A DNA stretch of 23,703 nucleotides. Source: DALYDP01 sp964348685 (GTDB lineage Bacteria; Patescibacteriota; Gracilibacteria; Peribacterales; Peribacteraceae). The notes beneath the pieces are model-generated. The model saw only the letters and a program-made list of their open reading frames with translations. It did no database searches and was not told the origin of the DNA. Within the stretch, counting starts at the first letter, position 1; every line of letters starts with the position of its first letter. Shown in pieces: positions 14,087-21,770 of the stretch. The stretch covers positions 1 through 23,703 of the forward strand of contig CAYGDM010000012.1 in the NCBI GenBank assembly GCA_964348685.1, written 5' to 3'. A program made the position numbers and the translations under genes.

Positions 14087-15481
14087 ATGCAGATCCAGCG
14101 TTCGACATGGGTCCTCATCAGCTTCCTGGCATGCACAGCCCTCCTCGGCACATGGCGCGTGCACCGTGCGCCCGCCCTGAACCACGTGGAACGCGTCGGC
14201 ACGGGTGCAGTTATTCTTGAGGGCCGCATCGACGGCGCGCCGGAGATCGCAGACACGTCGATCTCCTACGTCGTGTCGTCGCTCTCGCAGTCGGGCACGG
14301 CGCTGCGGGGCTCGATCCTCATCCGCGACACCCGCATGTGGCCGCGGCACTTCTACGGCGAGACCGTGCGAATCATGGGAAAGCTAGAACCCGCCGAGCA
14401 CGATGGCTACGGCGCCTCTCTGCGGTCGCGCGGCATCCAGGCCACGATGTACGGCCCGCGCATCGAGATGCTCAAAGAAGCGCCGCTCAGCGCATTCGGC
14501 ACGCTCACCTTCATCCGCGAATCGATCGAAGGACGCATCCGCCAACTCTTCCCCGAGCCCGAAGCATCGCTCGCGGTCGGGCTACTCACCGGCACACGGG
14601 CGTCGTTCCCGGACGCGCTCACGGAAGACCTGCGCACCAGCGGCCTCACGCACATCGTCGCGATCTCCGGTTCGAACGTCGCGATCGTCCTCGTGATGAT
14701 GGAAAGACTGCTCTTCTGGCTCCCCCGACGCTGGCGCCTCCTCCCCCTCCTCGTCGGCATCGCGCTCTTCGTCATCTTCACCGGCGCGAGCGCGTCGGTC
14801 GTCCGCGCGGGCATCATGGGCGGGCTCAGTGTCCTCGCGCTCCACGCGGGTCGTGTCGGCCAAGCGCGCCGGACCATCGCCTGGACGGGCGGCCTCATGC
14901 TGCTCTGGAACCCGCTGCTCCTGACCAACGACCTCGGATTCCAGCTGTCGTTTCTCTCGGTGCTCGGCATCCTCGAAGTATCGCCGCACCTCGAATTGCT
15001 CCTCAAACGCGTGCCCAACATCCTCGGTCTCCGCGAGAGCATCGCACTCACGCTGGCGTCGCAAGCCATGGCCGCACCGTGGATCGCCTATGCCCTCGGC
15101 AACCTCTCGCTCGTGGCGTTGCCCGCGAACTTACTCGCCGCGCCGCTCATCCCCTGGTCGATGCTCTTCGGGTTCCTTGCATTCCTCTTCTCGTTCATCG
15201 GCCTCGGCCTGCCCGTAGCATTCATCGCCGCGATCCCGCTCTCACTCATCATCGCGGTGGCCGAAGTGTCCGCTGCCGCTCCATACGCCGCGATCGATGG
15301 GCTCGTGATACCGGCCTGGACGCTGCTGCCCTACTACGCAGCGCTGGCATCGGCACTGGCATGGCTAGGCCGTCATACGAAAAACCCCGCCCTCGTGATG
15401 GAGCGGGGTCCCCGTCCGTCCGCCGAGGCGGATCAGGATTTGCGCATCATACTGTCCAGCGACAGGCGTCCTGCGCCGTAG
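14087..15481 (+). CDS. comEC: ComEC/Rec2-like DNA-uptake channel, short form
   Basis: A 464-residue inner-membrane protein. An N-terminal membrane helix (~5-25) is followed by a soluble OB-like segment (~30-130) and the competence domain with multiple transmembrane helices. Characteristic stretches are LLTGTRASFPDALTEDLRTSGLTHIVAISGSNV (in which LTHIVAISGSN is diagnostic), GASASVVRAGIMG, LWNPLLLTNDLGFQLSFLSVLGI and ALGNLSLVALPANLLAAPLIP. ComEC carries single-stranded DNA across the inner membrane in transformation. The metallo-beta-lactamase domain of long ComEC proteins is absent. ATG 14087 is used; GTG 14081 is in frame. The last 49 bases overlap the end of the convergent DoxX gene and carry that gene's terminator just upstream, so the hydrophilic tail is probably not functionally constrained. 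Confidence 0.9.
   Translation: MQIQRSTWVLISFLACTALLGTWRVHRAPALNHVERVGTGAVILEGRIDGAPEIADTSISYVVSSLSQSGTALRGSILIRDTRMWPRHFYGETVRIMGKLEPAEHDGYGASLRSRGIQATMYGPRIEMLKEAPLSAFGTLTFIRESIEGRIRQLFPEPEASLAVGLLTGTRASFPDALTEDLRTSGLTHIVAISGSNVAIVLVMMERLLFWLPRRWRLLPLLVGIALFVIFTGASASVVRAGIMGGLSVLALHAGRVGQARRTIAWTGGLMLLWNPLLLTNDLGFQLSFLSVLGILEVSPHLELLLKRVPNILGLRESIALTLASQAMAAPWIAYALGNLSLVALPANLLAAPLIPWSMLFGFLAFLFSFIGLGLPVAFIAAIPLSLIIAVAEVSAAAPYAAIDGLVIPAWTLLPYYAALASALAWLGRHTKNPALVMERGPRPSAEADQDLRIILSSDRRPAP
15380..15409 (-). terminator. Terminator of the DoxX gene, inside the 3' end of comEC
   Basis: On the minus strand ACCCCGC and GCGGGGT pair and are followed by TTTTT. It lies about 25 nt after the DoxX stop and within the coding sequence of the convergent comEC. 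A second short palindrome, TCCGCC-GA-GGCGGA, lies between them near 15419-15432. Confidence 0.8.
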
Positions 15482-15825
15482 CAGAGGACGACGAGCAACG
15501 CGCCGAGAATCGCGGCGTCGAGCTCCCAGGCCATCTGGCTGCCCATGAACACGCCGCCCCACACGAATTGCTTCATGTAGATGGCGCCGATCATGATGAT
15601 CGACAAGCCGAGCGCCGCCCAGCGGGAGAGAAAGCCGACAACGAGGGCGATACCCCCGAGCGGTTCGGCGATCGACAGAATCATCATGACGATGTTCATG
15701 CCTTCGGCCGGCTGCGACCAGGAACCGAACTTCATCATGCCGTGGCCGATGAAGATGGCGCCGATGATCACGCGCAGCGCGAGCATCGCGAGGTCGCCGA
15801 ATTTATTGAGGAAAGACAGGGACAT
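15433..15825 (-). CDS. DoxX family membrane protein
   Basis: A 130-residue protein with four transmembrane helices (roughly 10-28, 45-65, 68-85 and 102-118). DoxX features are ALRVIIGAIFIGHGMMKFG near the start, AEPLGGIALVVGFLSRWAALGLSIIMIGAI in the middle, and ELDAAILGALLVVL at the end. DoxX proteins are small quinone-linked or redox-associated membrane proteins of loosely defined role. ATG 15825 starts the family-like part; the frame is open to 15864. Its own promoter is probably the extended -10 TGGTATACT at 15853-15861. It lies behind the glycosyltransferase gene on the same strand, 54 nt apart, and overlaps the convergent comEC end. Confidence 0.9.
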   Translation of the reverse strand: MSLSFLNKFGDLAMLALRVIIGAIFIGHGMMKFGSWSQPAEGMNIVMMILSIAEPLGGIALVVGFLSRWAALGLSIIMIGAIYMKQFVWGGVFMGSQMAWELDAAILGALLVVLCYGAGRLSLDSMMRKS

Positions 15826-15852
15826 GAAGGAATGGGGAAGGAAACGGTGGAA

Positions 15853-15861
15853 AGTATACCA
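15853..15861 (-). promoter_or_regulatory. Extended -10 promoter of the DoxX gene
   Basis: On the minus strand TGGTATACT matches an extended -10 (TGn + TATACT). The predicted transcript start leaves a leader of about 20 nt. No good -35 is seen, as is usual for extended -10 promoters. Confidence 0.55.
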
Positions 15862-15879
15862 CAAGCGGCTTTTCCACTA

Positions 15880-16698
15880 TCACAAACGGACAGCCGGCCG
15901 CCGCGCCGACCGGACGTACGTTCCCGCCCTCTTCGCGAATCGCGCAGGCCAGCGGCTGGAGACCGTAACGGGTTCGACGCTTTCCCACGGACGTTCGCCG
16001 TGCGCGACCGTAAACGTTTTCTTGAAGTACGCCTGCGAGAAATAGTTCATTGCGTAGGTCGTGCCGGTTTTGATGAATCCCTCGCTCTTCAGGCGGCGCG
16101 CCGACGCGTAGTTATAAAAGTCCATCGTGAACTTCACCTCGCCCGCGGCGCGGAGGCGGCGCGCGATGTTCGTGTCGTCGCCCCAAAACGGAATGGACGT
16201 ATCGAAGCCTCCGATGCGCTCGAGCGCGTTCCTGCGGACGGCGAAATTGGCGCCGAGGATCGCGAATTTACAGCGGTAGTACTCGGGCATCGCACATGCC
16301 ATCCACCACATGTAGACGACCGTGCTCTGCCACTGGGGCAGGTCGTAGAACCGGCACGGTCCGCTCAGCGACACGAGGCGCGGGTTCTTCGCGAAGGCAC
16401 GCTCGATCATCGGGAACCAATCGGCGTGGATGCGTGAATCGGCATCGAGGTACGCGAGAATCTCGCCCTTCGCGTTCTTGAATCCCGTATTGCGGGAATA
16501 CCCCGTCCCCTTCCGCGGTTCGTCGATCACGCGGACCTTCGGGTACCGCAGCGCCACGTCGGCCGTGCGGTCGGTGCACGCGTTGCAGACCACGATGATT
16601 TCGAGGAGGTTCTTCGGCGCGTTGGCGAGCACGCTTTCGATGCACGCGGCGATGTACTGTTCCTCGTTGTACGCGGGGATGACGACGCTGATGGTCAT
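15880..16698 (-). CDS. Family 2 glycosyltransferase
   Basis: A 272-residue GT-A fold glycosyltransferase. It starts with ISVVIPAYNEEQYIAACIESVL (3-24), the GT2 nucleotide-sugar binding start. VVCNACTDRTADVA (36-49) replaces the common NDxSxDxT form. The metal-binding DAD motif is in AYLDADSRIH (82-91), and the acceptor-side GGFDTSIPFWGDDTNIARRLRAAG (163-186) contains the catalytic-base D/E region. There is no clear transmembrane helix except a possible hydrophobic patch at ~126-136, so it is cytoplasmic or peripheral. It probably adds a sugar to a lipid- or cell-surface-bound glycan; donor and acceptor cannot be told. ATG 16698 begins directly at the conserved strand and has no Shine-Dalgarno. 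The C-terminus is basic. Confidence 0.92.
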   Translation of the reverse strand: MTISVVIPAYNEEQYIAACIESVLANAPKNLLEIIVVCNACTDRTADVALRYPKVRVIDEPRKGTGYSRNTGFKNAKGEILAYLDADSRIHADWFPMIERAFAKNPRLVSLSGPCRFYDLPQWQSTVVYMWWMACAMPEYYRCKFAILGANFAVRRNALERIGGFDTSIPFWGDDTNIARRLRAAGEVKFTMDFYNYASARRLKSEGFIKTGTTYAMNYFSQAYFKKTFTVAHGERPWESVEPVTVSSRWPARFAKRAGTYVRSARRPAVRL

Positions 16699-16762
16699 GC
16701 GAAAAGGGGAAGTGAACAGAAGCGACCGGATCGCTACTGAAGACGACTTGAGAGGTCCTTCC

Positions 16763-17383
16763 TTACGCTTTCTTCCGGCGTTTTGGCGCTGTATTGTCAG
16801 ATTCTACCGCTAGCATTTCGCGCATCGCGGCCAACCCTTCCGGCAGCTCCGTCACTCCGTGCTCCTCGCTCAGGTGGCCGCGTCCTTTCAGCGTCAGCGT
16901 CCATGCGTGCAAACGAGTCTCAAAGAGATCGCGATTTTTCAGCGGCACGAACGGGTCGTTGTCAGAAAAAATGGCGTAGATGTCGCGAATGTGCGACTTC
17001 ACGTCTTTCACATCGATTGGAATGTCTAGCCACGGCCGAGCGATATTCTTCTCTTCGGTTGTCTCGAGTCCCTTCAACGTGAAGAACGGCGCCACAAAAA
17101 GCGCCCCGCCCGTCACCTGCCCCTTCGAGAGCGTCTCGAGGTAACGCATGATCGTCTGGCAGCCGATGCTGTGGCCGACGAAGAACGTCTTCTCATCCGG
17201 CTTCTTCACGGCATCCTGCAGCGTCGCGACCCAATCGCGGATCGTCGGCTTCTGCGTATGCGGCATCTTCAAAATACGAACAGTACAACCCTCTTTTTCC
17301 AGCTGTTTCTTCATCCACGGAAGCCACCCCTCGCTGACGCTTCCTCCCCAACCATGAACGATGAAGACGCGTGGTTTGCTCAT
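16763..17383 (-). CDS. RBBP9/YdeN-type serine hydrolase
   Basis: A 206-residue alpha/beta hydrolase of the small RBBP9/YdeN group. VFIVHGWGGS (6-15) is the oxyanion-side HGxxG region, GHSIG (70-74) holds the nucleophile S72, SDNDPFVP (140-147) the acid (D143 likely), and GRGHLSEEHG (167-176) the histidine H170. DWVATLQDAV and the PWLDIPIDV segment also fit this group. Substrates of bacterial members are mostly unknown. ATG 17383 lies 7 nt after TAGAAT on the minus strand, so the transcript is probably leaderless. The tail is lysine/arginine-rich. Next gene downstream on the same strand is the glycosyltransferase, 64 nt away. Confidence 0.9.
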   Translation of the reverse strand: MSKPRVFIVHGWGGSVSEGWLPWMKKQLEKEGCTVRILKMPHTQKPTIRDWVATLQDAVKKPDEKTFFVGHSIGCQTIMRYLETLSKGQVTGGALFVAPFFTLKGLETTEEKNIARPWLDIPIDVKDVKSHIRDIYAIFSDNDPFVPLKNRDLFETRLHAWTLTLKGRGHLSEEHGVTELPEGLAAMREMLAVESDNTAPKRRKKA

Positions 17384-17390
17384 GCGATCG

Positions 17391-17396
17391 ATTCTA
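17391..17396 (-). promoter_or_regulatory. -10 box of the RBBP9-type gene, leaderless type
   Basis: On the minus strand TAGAAT, directly preceded by TG, ends 7 nt before ATG 17383. No Shine-Dalgarno follows. It is very similar to the rsmA promoter. Confidence 0.55.
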
Positions 17397-17404
17397 CACC
17401 ACGC

Positions 17405-17432
17405 CGAAGAAACCGGGGAGGATATCCCCGGT
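17405..17432 (-). terminator. Terminator of SLH protein 2
   Basis: On the minus strand ACCGGGGA and TCCCCGGT form a perfect 8-bp stem with a 5-nt loop, followed by TTCTTC, 32 nt after the stop. The T run is imperfect. A CTTCTG-rich stretch (17437-17466) lies between stop and stem. Confidence 0.75.
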
Positions 17433-17464
17433 CTCCTGGACTCTGATTTCTGTCTTCTGGCTTC

Positions 17465-19396
17465 TTACCTCACCAACTGTCCGCGGATTTCGCCATTCGG
17501 ATTGGCAACCGTGTGGACATTCACGTAGACGTCTCCGTCGAGGAGCAGGCTGCGCTCTTCGGACGTAAGATCGGTCCACGTGCCCGATGCGCGAAGCGTC
17601 GTTTGATTGAAGGTGATCGGTTCGAGGACCGGTCCGTTCACGCCGACCGTTCCGCGGTGGAAATGCGCGCCAGTGATTGTCGATCCGCTGATACTGCGGA
17701 GCGTGAGGTCATACTGCAGGCCGGCGGACGTCAGCGTGAAGCTGCCCGTGCCGGTAGCCGAGCTCACGACGAGCGGCACTTCCTTGGCGCCATTGAGCGC
17801 CGACGTGAAGCTGAGGCTCGTCGATCCGTACACGAACGTCATGTCGTCCGTGAATGAGATATCGTCGATCGTCAGCAGGTTCGTGACCGTCAGGGTGTAC
17901 TGGTCCTGATTGACGAGCGGCTCGTCGAGGACGATCTCCACTATGTCATCCGATACCAAGCCGACGGAATCGATGTTCACGTCGCTGTCGAAACCGTTGA
18001 TACGGTAGCGAATCCTATCTTCCGCGCGCGCTTCATCAAGCTCATCGCTGAAGGTCACGCGAAGACGCGTGGTCGAAATAACCGCGACGCTTTCGATTGT
18101 TACATCCGCCGCGATGGCCGACGTGAACGTCATGCTGTCGTTAAAATCATCGCCAGCATCGCCGCCTTCGGGGCGCATGTCCTCGACCGAGAGACGGTAA
18201 ATGACGCCCGTCATGAGGTTCGCATCAAGATTGAGATCGACCGTGGTATCGCTGACGATCACCACAGAATCGATGGTCATTTCGGCGCCGTTCGAGGTGC
18301 GCACGACCATGTAGCGATCCATGTCGTCGGCAAAGGTGGTTTCGACGTCGCCGCTGAAAACGACGCGGACGGTGTCGATGTCATGGGCGGTAATGCTCTG
18401 AATATCGGTCCTTACTACGACCTCATCGGCGCGGAAGACGAACGTTCGCGACGCGTCGAACGTGGTGCCGAGGTCTGCCCGAAGATTGTCGACGGACACG
18501 GTGTATGACTCTGTGTCCTGCAGGTCGTCACCGAGCATAAGGCGCACGGTGCGCGCGTTTTCGACTTCGATGCGATCGATGTCGACCGAGGCGCCTCCGA
18601 CCATCTCGACGTCGTAATACACGAGATCATCCATGCGATTGGCGTCGAGATCAACGTTGAACGTGACTTCGATTTCATCGGAAGCAAGAGCGTTGGCCGA
18701 TACGATGCGGCCGTCCGTTTGATGGCAATCATCGCCGTAGCGCATGCCCTGCGAAGCGCGATGGAACATCACGACCATCTCCGCGCGGTTCATGGAACTT
18801 GCCGGACGTACGCGGCCCGTGCCGTCGTCGCCTTCGAGAATACAATGATCGGCAGCCGTTTGAATCGGATTAAAGTACCACTCGCCGCGCGGGTTATCCG
18901 GGAAATCGGGCGCGAGATCGAGGTACGCCAAGCGGAAGGCGCGCTGCAGAAGCACGGCCATTTCCGCGCGGTTCACGCGGTCGCCAGGGCGTGCCGTACA
19001 AGGGCGCACTCCCGTGCCGTAACAGTCGCGGTCGCCTTTGACCCACCCTGCGCGGGCGGATGCTTCGACGTACGGGTAATACCAGGCCGTCTTCGGCACG
19101 TCGCTGAAACTGCCCGTCGTCGGGTAGACCAAGTCCTCGCCGTAGACGCTCACGAGGAGCTTCAAGACCTCCGCGCGCGTCGCGAGATCGTTCGGACGAA
19201 GCCGGGCTTCGTTGTCGTCGAGGGCGCCCGACTCAAGGAGTGCGGCGGCGGACGCTTCATACCAGACGCCGGCTTCGACGTCGGTGTAGTGCGTGTCCTG
19301 CGCCGCGACGGTCGCGACGCTCGTCAGCGCGATTGCGCTGGCAGCGACAGCCGCTGTGAGGCGGTGCCACGTGCGGGAATGAGATAGATGCTTCAT
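17465..19396 (-). CDS. SLH protein 2: secreted, SLH domains, Ig-like repeats and CHRD domain
   Basis: A 643-residue exported protein. A signal peptide (1-~32, ending ATVAAQ) precedes three SLH domains (~36-87, ~97-155, ~163-213; conserved R-A-E-x-x-x-L/M motifs). Then come three repeats of about 95 residues resembling the Ig-like domains of S-layer proteins, each with the pattern I-x-S-x-x-x-x-x-x-x-(I/V)-x-V-x-F-(S/N) ... Y-x-(L/V)-S-V-x-(D/N)-(L/M). The last ~110 residues are a CHRD domain: LNGAKEVPLVVSSATGTGSF, ITGAHFHRG and VNVHTVANPNGEIRGQL. CHRD occurs in chordin and in bacterial surface proteins; its role in bacteria is not established. Very acidic overall. ATG 19396 begins the signal peptide, with no Shine-Dalgarno. 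A surface-layer or adhesin-like role is likely. Confidence 0.92.
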   Translation of the reverse strand: MKHLSHSRTWHRLTAAVAASAIALTSVATVAAQDTHYTDVEAGVWYEASAAALLESGALDDNEARLRPNDLATRAEVLKLLVSVYGEDLVYPTTGSFSDVPKTAWYYPYVEASARAGWVKGDRDCYGTGVRPCTARPGDRVNRAEMAVLLQRAFRLAYLDLAPDFPDNPRGEWYFNPIQTAADHCILEGDDGTGRVRPASSMNRAEMVVMFHRASQGMRYGDDCHQTDGRIVSANALASDEIEVTFNVDLDANRMDDLVYYDVEMVGGASVDIDRIEVENARTVRLMLGDDLQDTESYTVSVDNLRADLGTTFDASRTFVFRADEVVVRTDIQSITAHDIDTVRVVFSGDVETTFADDMDRYMVVRTSNGAEMTIDSVVIVSDTTVDLNLDANLMTGVIYRLSVEDMRPEGGDAGDDFNDSMTFTSAIAADVTIESVAVISTTRLRVTFSDELDEARAEDRIRYRINGFDSDVNIDSVGLVSDDIVEIVLDEPLVNQDQYTLTVTNLLTIDDISFTDDMTFVYGSTSLSFTSALNGAKEVPLVVSSATGTGSFTLTSAGLQYDLTLRSISGSTITGAHFHRGTVGVNGPVLEPITFNQTTLRASGTWTDLTSEERSLLLDGDVYVNVHTVANPNGEIRGQLVR

Positions 19397-19457
19397 ACGA
19401 AATGGGGGAAAGATACACAGCAGCGGACGCGCCTCAGCCGACGTTCTTACCAACTAC

Positions 19458-19471
19458 CCGCTCGAAAGCGG
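19458..19471 (+). other. Small hairpin upstream of the membrane/Cys-rich gene
   Basis: CCGCT and AGCGG pair around CGAA in the 121-bp gap between SLH protein 2 and the divergent gene at 19518. No function can be assigned. Confidence 0.3.
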
Positions 19472-19517
19472 CGAGCCGAACAATCGCATTCTACGAACTC
19501 CTTGTGCAGGAAGCGTC

Positions 19518-21302
19518 ATGGATCCATACTTCAGAGCAACAATGCGTCGCTTCCTTGCATCGGCGTGGTACCCATTCTCGATCTGCCTCGTGCTCGCGGG
19601 CGCGACGTTTGTAGCGGCCTTTGTAGGCGTCGTGACATTCGACGTGGGAAATGCGGAGATCCAAAACTACGCGTACATCGCAGGAGATGCCGCTGGCCCG
19701 GTCACGGGACTGCTCAGCTTTCTCGCCATCAGCATTCTGAACGTCGTCCGCAGAATCCTTCGGCTGCGAAAAGTGCAATGGCTGCATCCAGTCATCGTCC
19801 TCATCGGCATCGTGCCGTGGGTCGTCTTCGCATGGATCCTCACCGGCGAACCGGAGTACACCCCGATCGGCCGCGCTGTCGTATGGTTCGTCGCCCGCCC
19901 GCTCCTCTGGGGCTCACTCATTGCAACGATCGTCGCCGTCATCCTCTCTCTCCCGATCTTCTTCCAATCCTTCGGCAAGCTCAGGACAGGCTCAGGATCA
20001 CTATTATTAATCGTAGCCTTCACATCTCTCACTGGTTGTCTTGGCGACGTGATGGAAGTGCTGTGCGCGGGCACGCCGGACGAGGACCACTGCTTCCAGG
20101 CTGCCGCCGTGCAGGAATCCAAACCCGAAACGTGCGCGAAGGTCGCGGGCGAAGCATTCGTGGGCCAGAACCCGCCGAGGGATAAGTGCTACCTGCAGAT
20201 CGCGGAACACAACGGCGACCCGACCGTCTGCGACAAGATCGAGGGTGGCATCACGAGCTACTCGAAGGAAGAGTGCCTCGACAACGTCTACCGCAACCAC
20301 ACGGTCGATTCATGCGACAAAGCCGAGGACCAAATCGCCTGCCGGACGGCCTATGCCAGAAAATTTGGCGAGTGCGGCGATGGCTTCTACTTGAGTAAAA
20401 AGACCAATACCTGCGTGAAGCGCGAACCGGGCGTAACAGGCAGCGATGATGATATCGAGAGCAAGGTCGAAGGCGACCTAAACACAATCAAAGATGCGGC
20501 GACGGGTAAGTATATGGAGCTCCTCGAAGGCGCGATCGAGTCGGAAACAGATCCGAGCAAACTCGCGGGTCTGCAGGCATACAAGGAGTTCCTGGAGAAA
20601 GGCGGCGAGCAGCTCGAGAACGTCGGCACGACGGTCGACCAGCTGAAAGAGATCAAGAAGATCTTCCTTGATGCGTACGATCCTTCGATGGACGTCGAGA
20701 AAATGCCGGTGAACAAGATCCTCGATCCGGGCTTGTTCGACAACATCAAATCCCGCCTCTTCGGCGACGATCCCCCGTCGGAACGCGCAAAGGCCGACGA
20801 TGCCTTATCGGTCTACGAAGCGATGCTGAAGCGCCAGGGCGAGATCGACTTCCTGAAGAAGGGGAAGATGGACCGCCTCACCGAAACGATCACGTCGAAG
20901 GTGAAGGACAAACTCACCGGGGACCTGACGGAGAAGATCACGGGCATCGTCGAGAGCGCCGCTGGACCGGCATTCAAGGCGGTTACATTCGTCGGTGACG
21001 CTGTGAAGTCGTTCCAGGAAGAAGCGCAGAAGGAAATGTTCGTCGGCCTCGCAGCGGCCTACAATCGTCAACGCGACGCGATCAAACAGAGCAACGCGGG
21101 CCTCGACGCCGAGGAACTTCACAAACGCACGGTGCAGTCGGTGAAGGAAAACCCCTACGCCGATAACCCGAACGCGGGCTTCGTGAAGTACGGCAACATC
21201 CTCGAAAACCCCGACTGCCAGGATGGCGGCAATCCCCTCTGCATCGACGATCGCGTCTTCTGGACGGCGATGGATAAAGCGTACGTGTATACGCACAAGT
21301 AA
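19518..21302 (+). CDS. Polytopic membrane protein fused to a lipoprotein-like Cys-rich/helical protein
   Basis: Unrecognised protein of 594 residues with two unlike parts. Residues 1-152 carry four transmembrane helices (~17-40, 57-77, 89-109, 124-150), similar in layout to the small pilin-like/TrbC-VirB2-type membrane proteins common in Patescibacteria; this comparison is tentative. Residues ~153-160 (FGKLRTGS) are encoded by a short interspersed repeat. Then SLLLIVAFTSLTGC (161-174) looks exactly like a lipoprotein signal with an LTGC lipobox. A Cys-rich part (~180-300, about 11 cysteines, pattern C-x-x-x-A/I repeated) and a long, charged helical part (~310-560) follow, ending with NPDCQDGGNPLCIDD. 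No in-frame start lies between the repeat and the lipobox. GCAGGAAG before ATG 19518 is a fair Shine-Dalgarno. It is divergent from SLH protein 2. Possibly two ancestral genes joined; function unknown. Confidence 0.8.
   Translation: MDPYFRATMRRFLASAWYPFSICLVLAGATFVAAFVGVVTFDVGNAEIQNYAYIAGDAAGPVTGLLSFLAISILNVVRRILRLRKVQWLHPVIVLIGIVPWVVFAWILTGEPEYTPIGRAVVWFVARPLLWGSLIATIVAVILSLPIFFQSFGKLRTGSGSLLLIVAFTSLTGCLGDVMEVLCAGTPDEDHCFQAAAVQESKPETCAKVAGEAFVGQNPPRDKCYLQIAEHNGDPTVCDKIEGGITSYSKEECLDNVYRNHTVDSCDKAEDQIACRTAYARKFGECGDGFYLSKKTNTCVKREPGVTGSDDDIESKVEGDLNTIKDAATGKYMELLEGAIESETDPSKLAGLQAYKEFLEKGGEQLENVGTTVDQLKEIKKIFLDAYDPSMDVEKMPVNKILDPGLFDNIKSRLFGDDPPSERAKADDALSVYEAMLKRQGEIDFLKKGKMDRLTETITSKVKDKLTGDLTEKITGIVESAAGPAFKAVTFVGDAVKSFQEEAQKEMFVGLAAAYNRQRDAIKQSNAGLDAEELHKRTVQSVKENPYADNPNAGFVKYGNILENPDCQDGGNPLCIDDRVFWTAMDKAYVYTHK
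19969..19998. repeat. Short interspersed repeat (LRTG / QAQDRL type) inside a gene
   Basis: The stretch contains TTCGGCAAGCTCAGGACAGG followed by a second GCTCAGGA. It closely resembles a short repeat I recall from many environmental bacterial genomes, whose translations read (F)GKLRTG, RQAQDRLR or PEPVLSLPKD according to frame. All three peptides can be read here. It lies exactly at the boundary between the membrane part and the lipoprotein-like part of the surrounding gene. No second copy is in the window. Confidence 0.65.
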
Positions 21303-21360
21303 AAAACACCGGAGAGGCATTGCGCAGGCAATTGGCAGAACCAGGCTTTCAGTACCTAAC

Positions 21361-21397
21361 AAAAAGCGCCCCGTCCGACGAATCGGAGCGGGACGCT
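21361..21397 (-). terminator. Terminator of the cold-shock gene
   Basis: On the minus strand a long stem (AGCGTCCCG / CGGGGCGCT and inner TCCGA / TCGGA) closes on a TTCG tetraloop and is followed by TTTTT, about 23 nt after the stop. Confidence 0.9.
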
Positions 21398-21419
21398 GAT
21401 GTCTTTCGAAAAATCGAAA

Positions 21420-21617
21420 TTACGCGGCGGAAACCGCCGTGGCCTTCGGGCCCTTGTCGCCCATACCAGCCGTGTACGTCACTTTCTGACCGGCGGACAA
21501 ACCGTTGAAGTCGCCGCTGAATTCGGAGTTGTGGAAAAACAGATCGGCGGAACCATCCTCCGGCGTGATGAATCCAAAACCTTTATCGGTGACTGTCTTG
21601 ACGATACCTGTAGCCAT
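21420..21617 (-). CDS. csp: Cold-shock protein (CspA family)
   Basis: A 65-residue OB-fold single-strand nucleic acid chaperone. The family signatures are GIVKTVTDKGFGFITPEDG (4-22; RNP1 is KGFGFI) and the RNP2 stretch DLFFHNSEF (25-33; often VFVHxS). GQKVTYTAGMGDKGPKATAV closes the barrel. Length is typical. ATG 21617 has no Shine-Dalgarno; the leader is AT-rich with ACTGT/ACAGT arms that could form a weak hairpin. Cold-shock mRNAs often carry structured leaders, but nothing specific can be claimed here. The gene has its own strong terminator and is divergent from the PH-domain gene. Confidence 0.95.
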   Translation of the reverse strand: MATGIVKTVTDKGFGFITPEDGSADLFFHNSEFSGDFNGLSAGQKVTYTAGMGDKGPKATAVSAA

Positions 21618-21770
21618 ATAAAACTGTAGAGAAGAATAAAAGTAGACAGTACTCCCTTTTCCCGTTTTTACCTACACTTCCGACGAAGAAAACGAATAAC
21701 CGAGAAAATGGCGTTCCCGGTAAGAAATAGCGGCCAAAAACGTCTTCCATGCCGTCCCCCTCTTTCACGT

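Noticed and set aside
15419..15432. TCCGCC-GA-GGCGGA palindrome near the comEC 3' end
   Set aside because: A single short palindrome in GC-rich coding DNA without a T tract; the adjacent stem at 15380-15409 explains termination better.
14338..16437. A 699-residue plus-strand open frame
   Set aside because: It lies out of frame over comEC and antisense to the DoxX and glycosyltransferase genes. It is Arg/His/Pro-rich, has no domain, and is typical of GC-rich shadow frames.
17437..17466. CTTCTG-rich tract after SLH protein 2
   Set aside because: Too short and degenerate to call a repeat; it is probably part of the terminator region.
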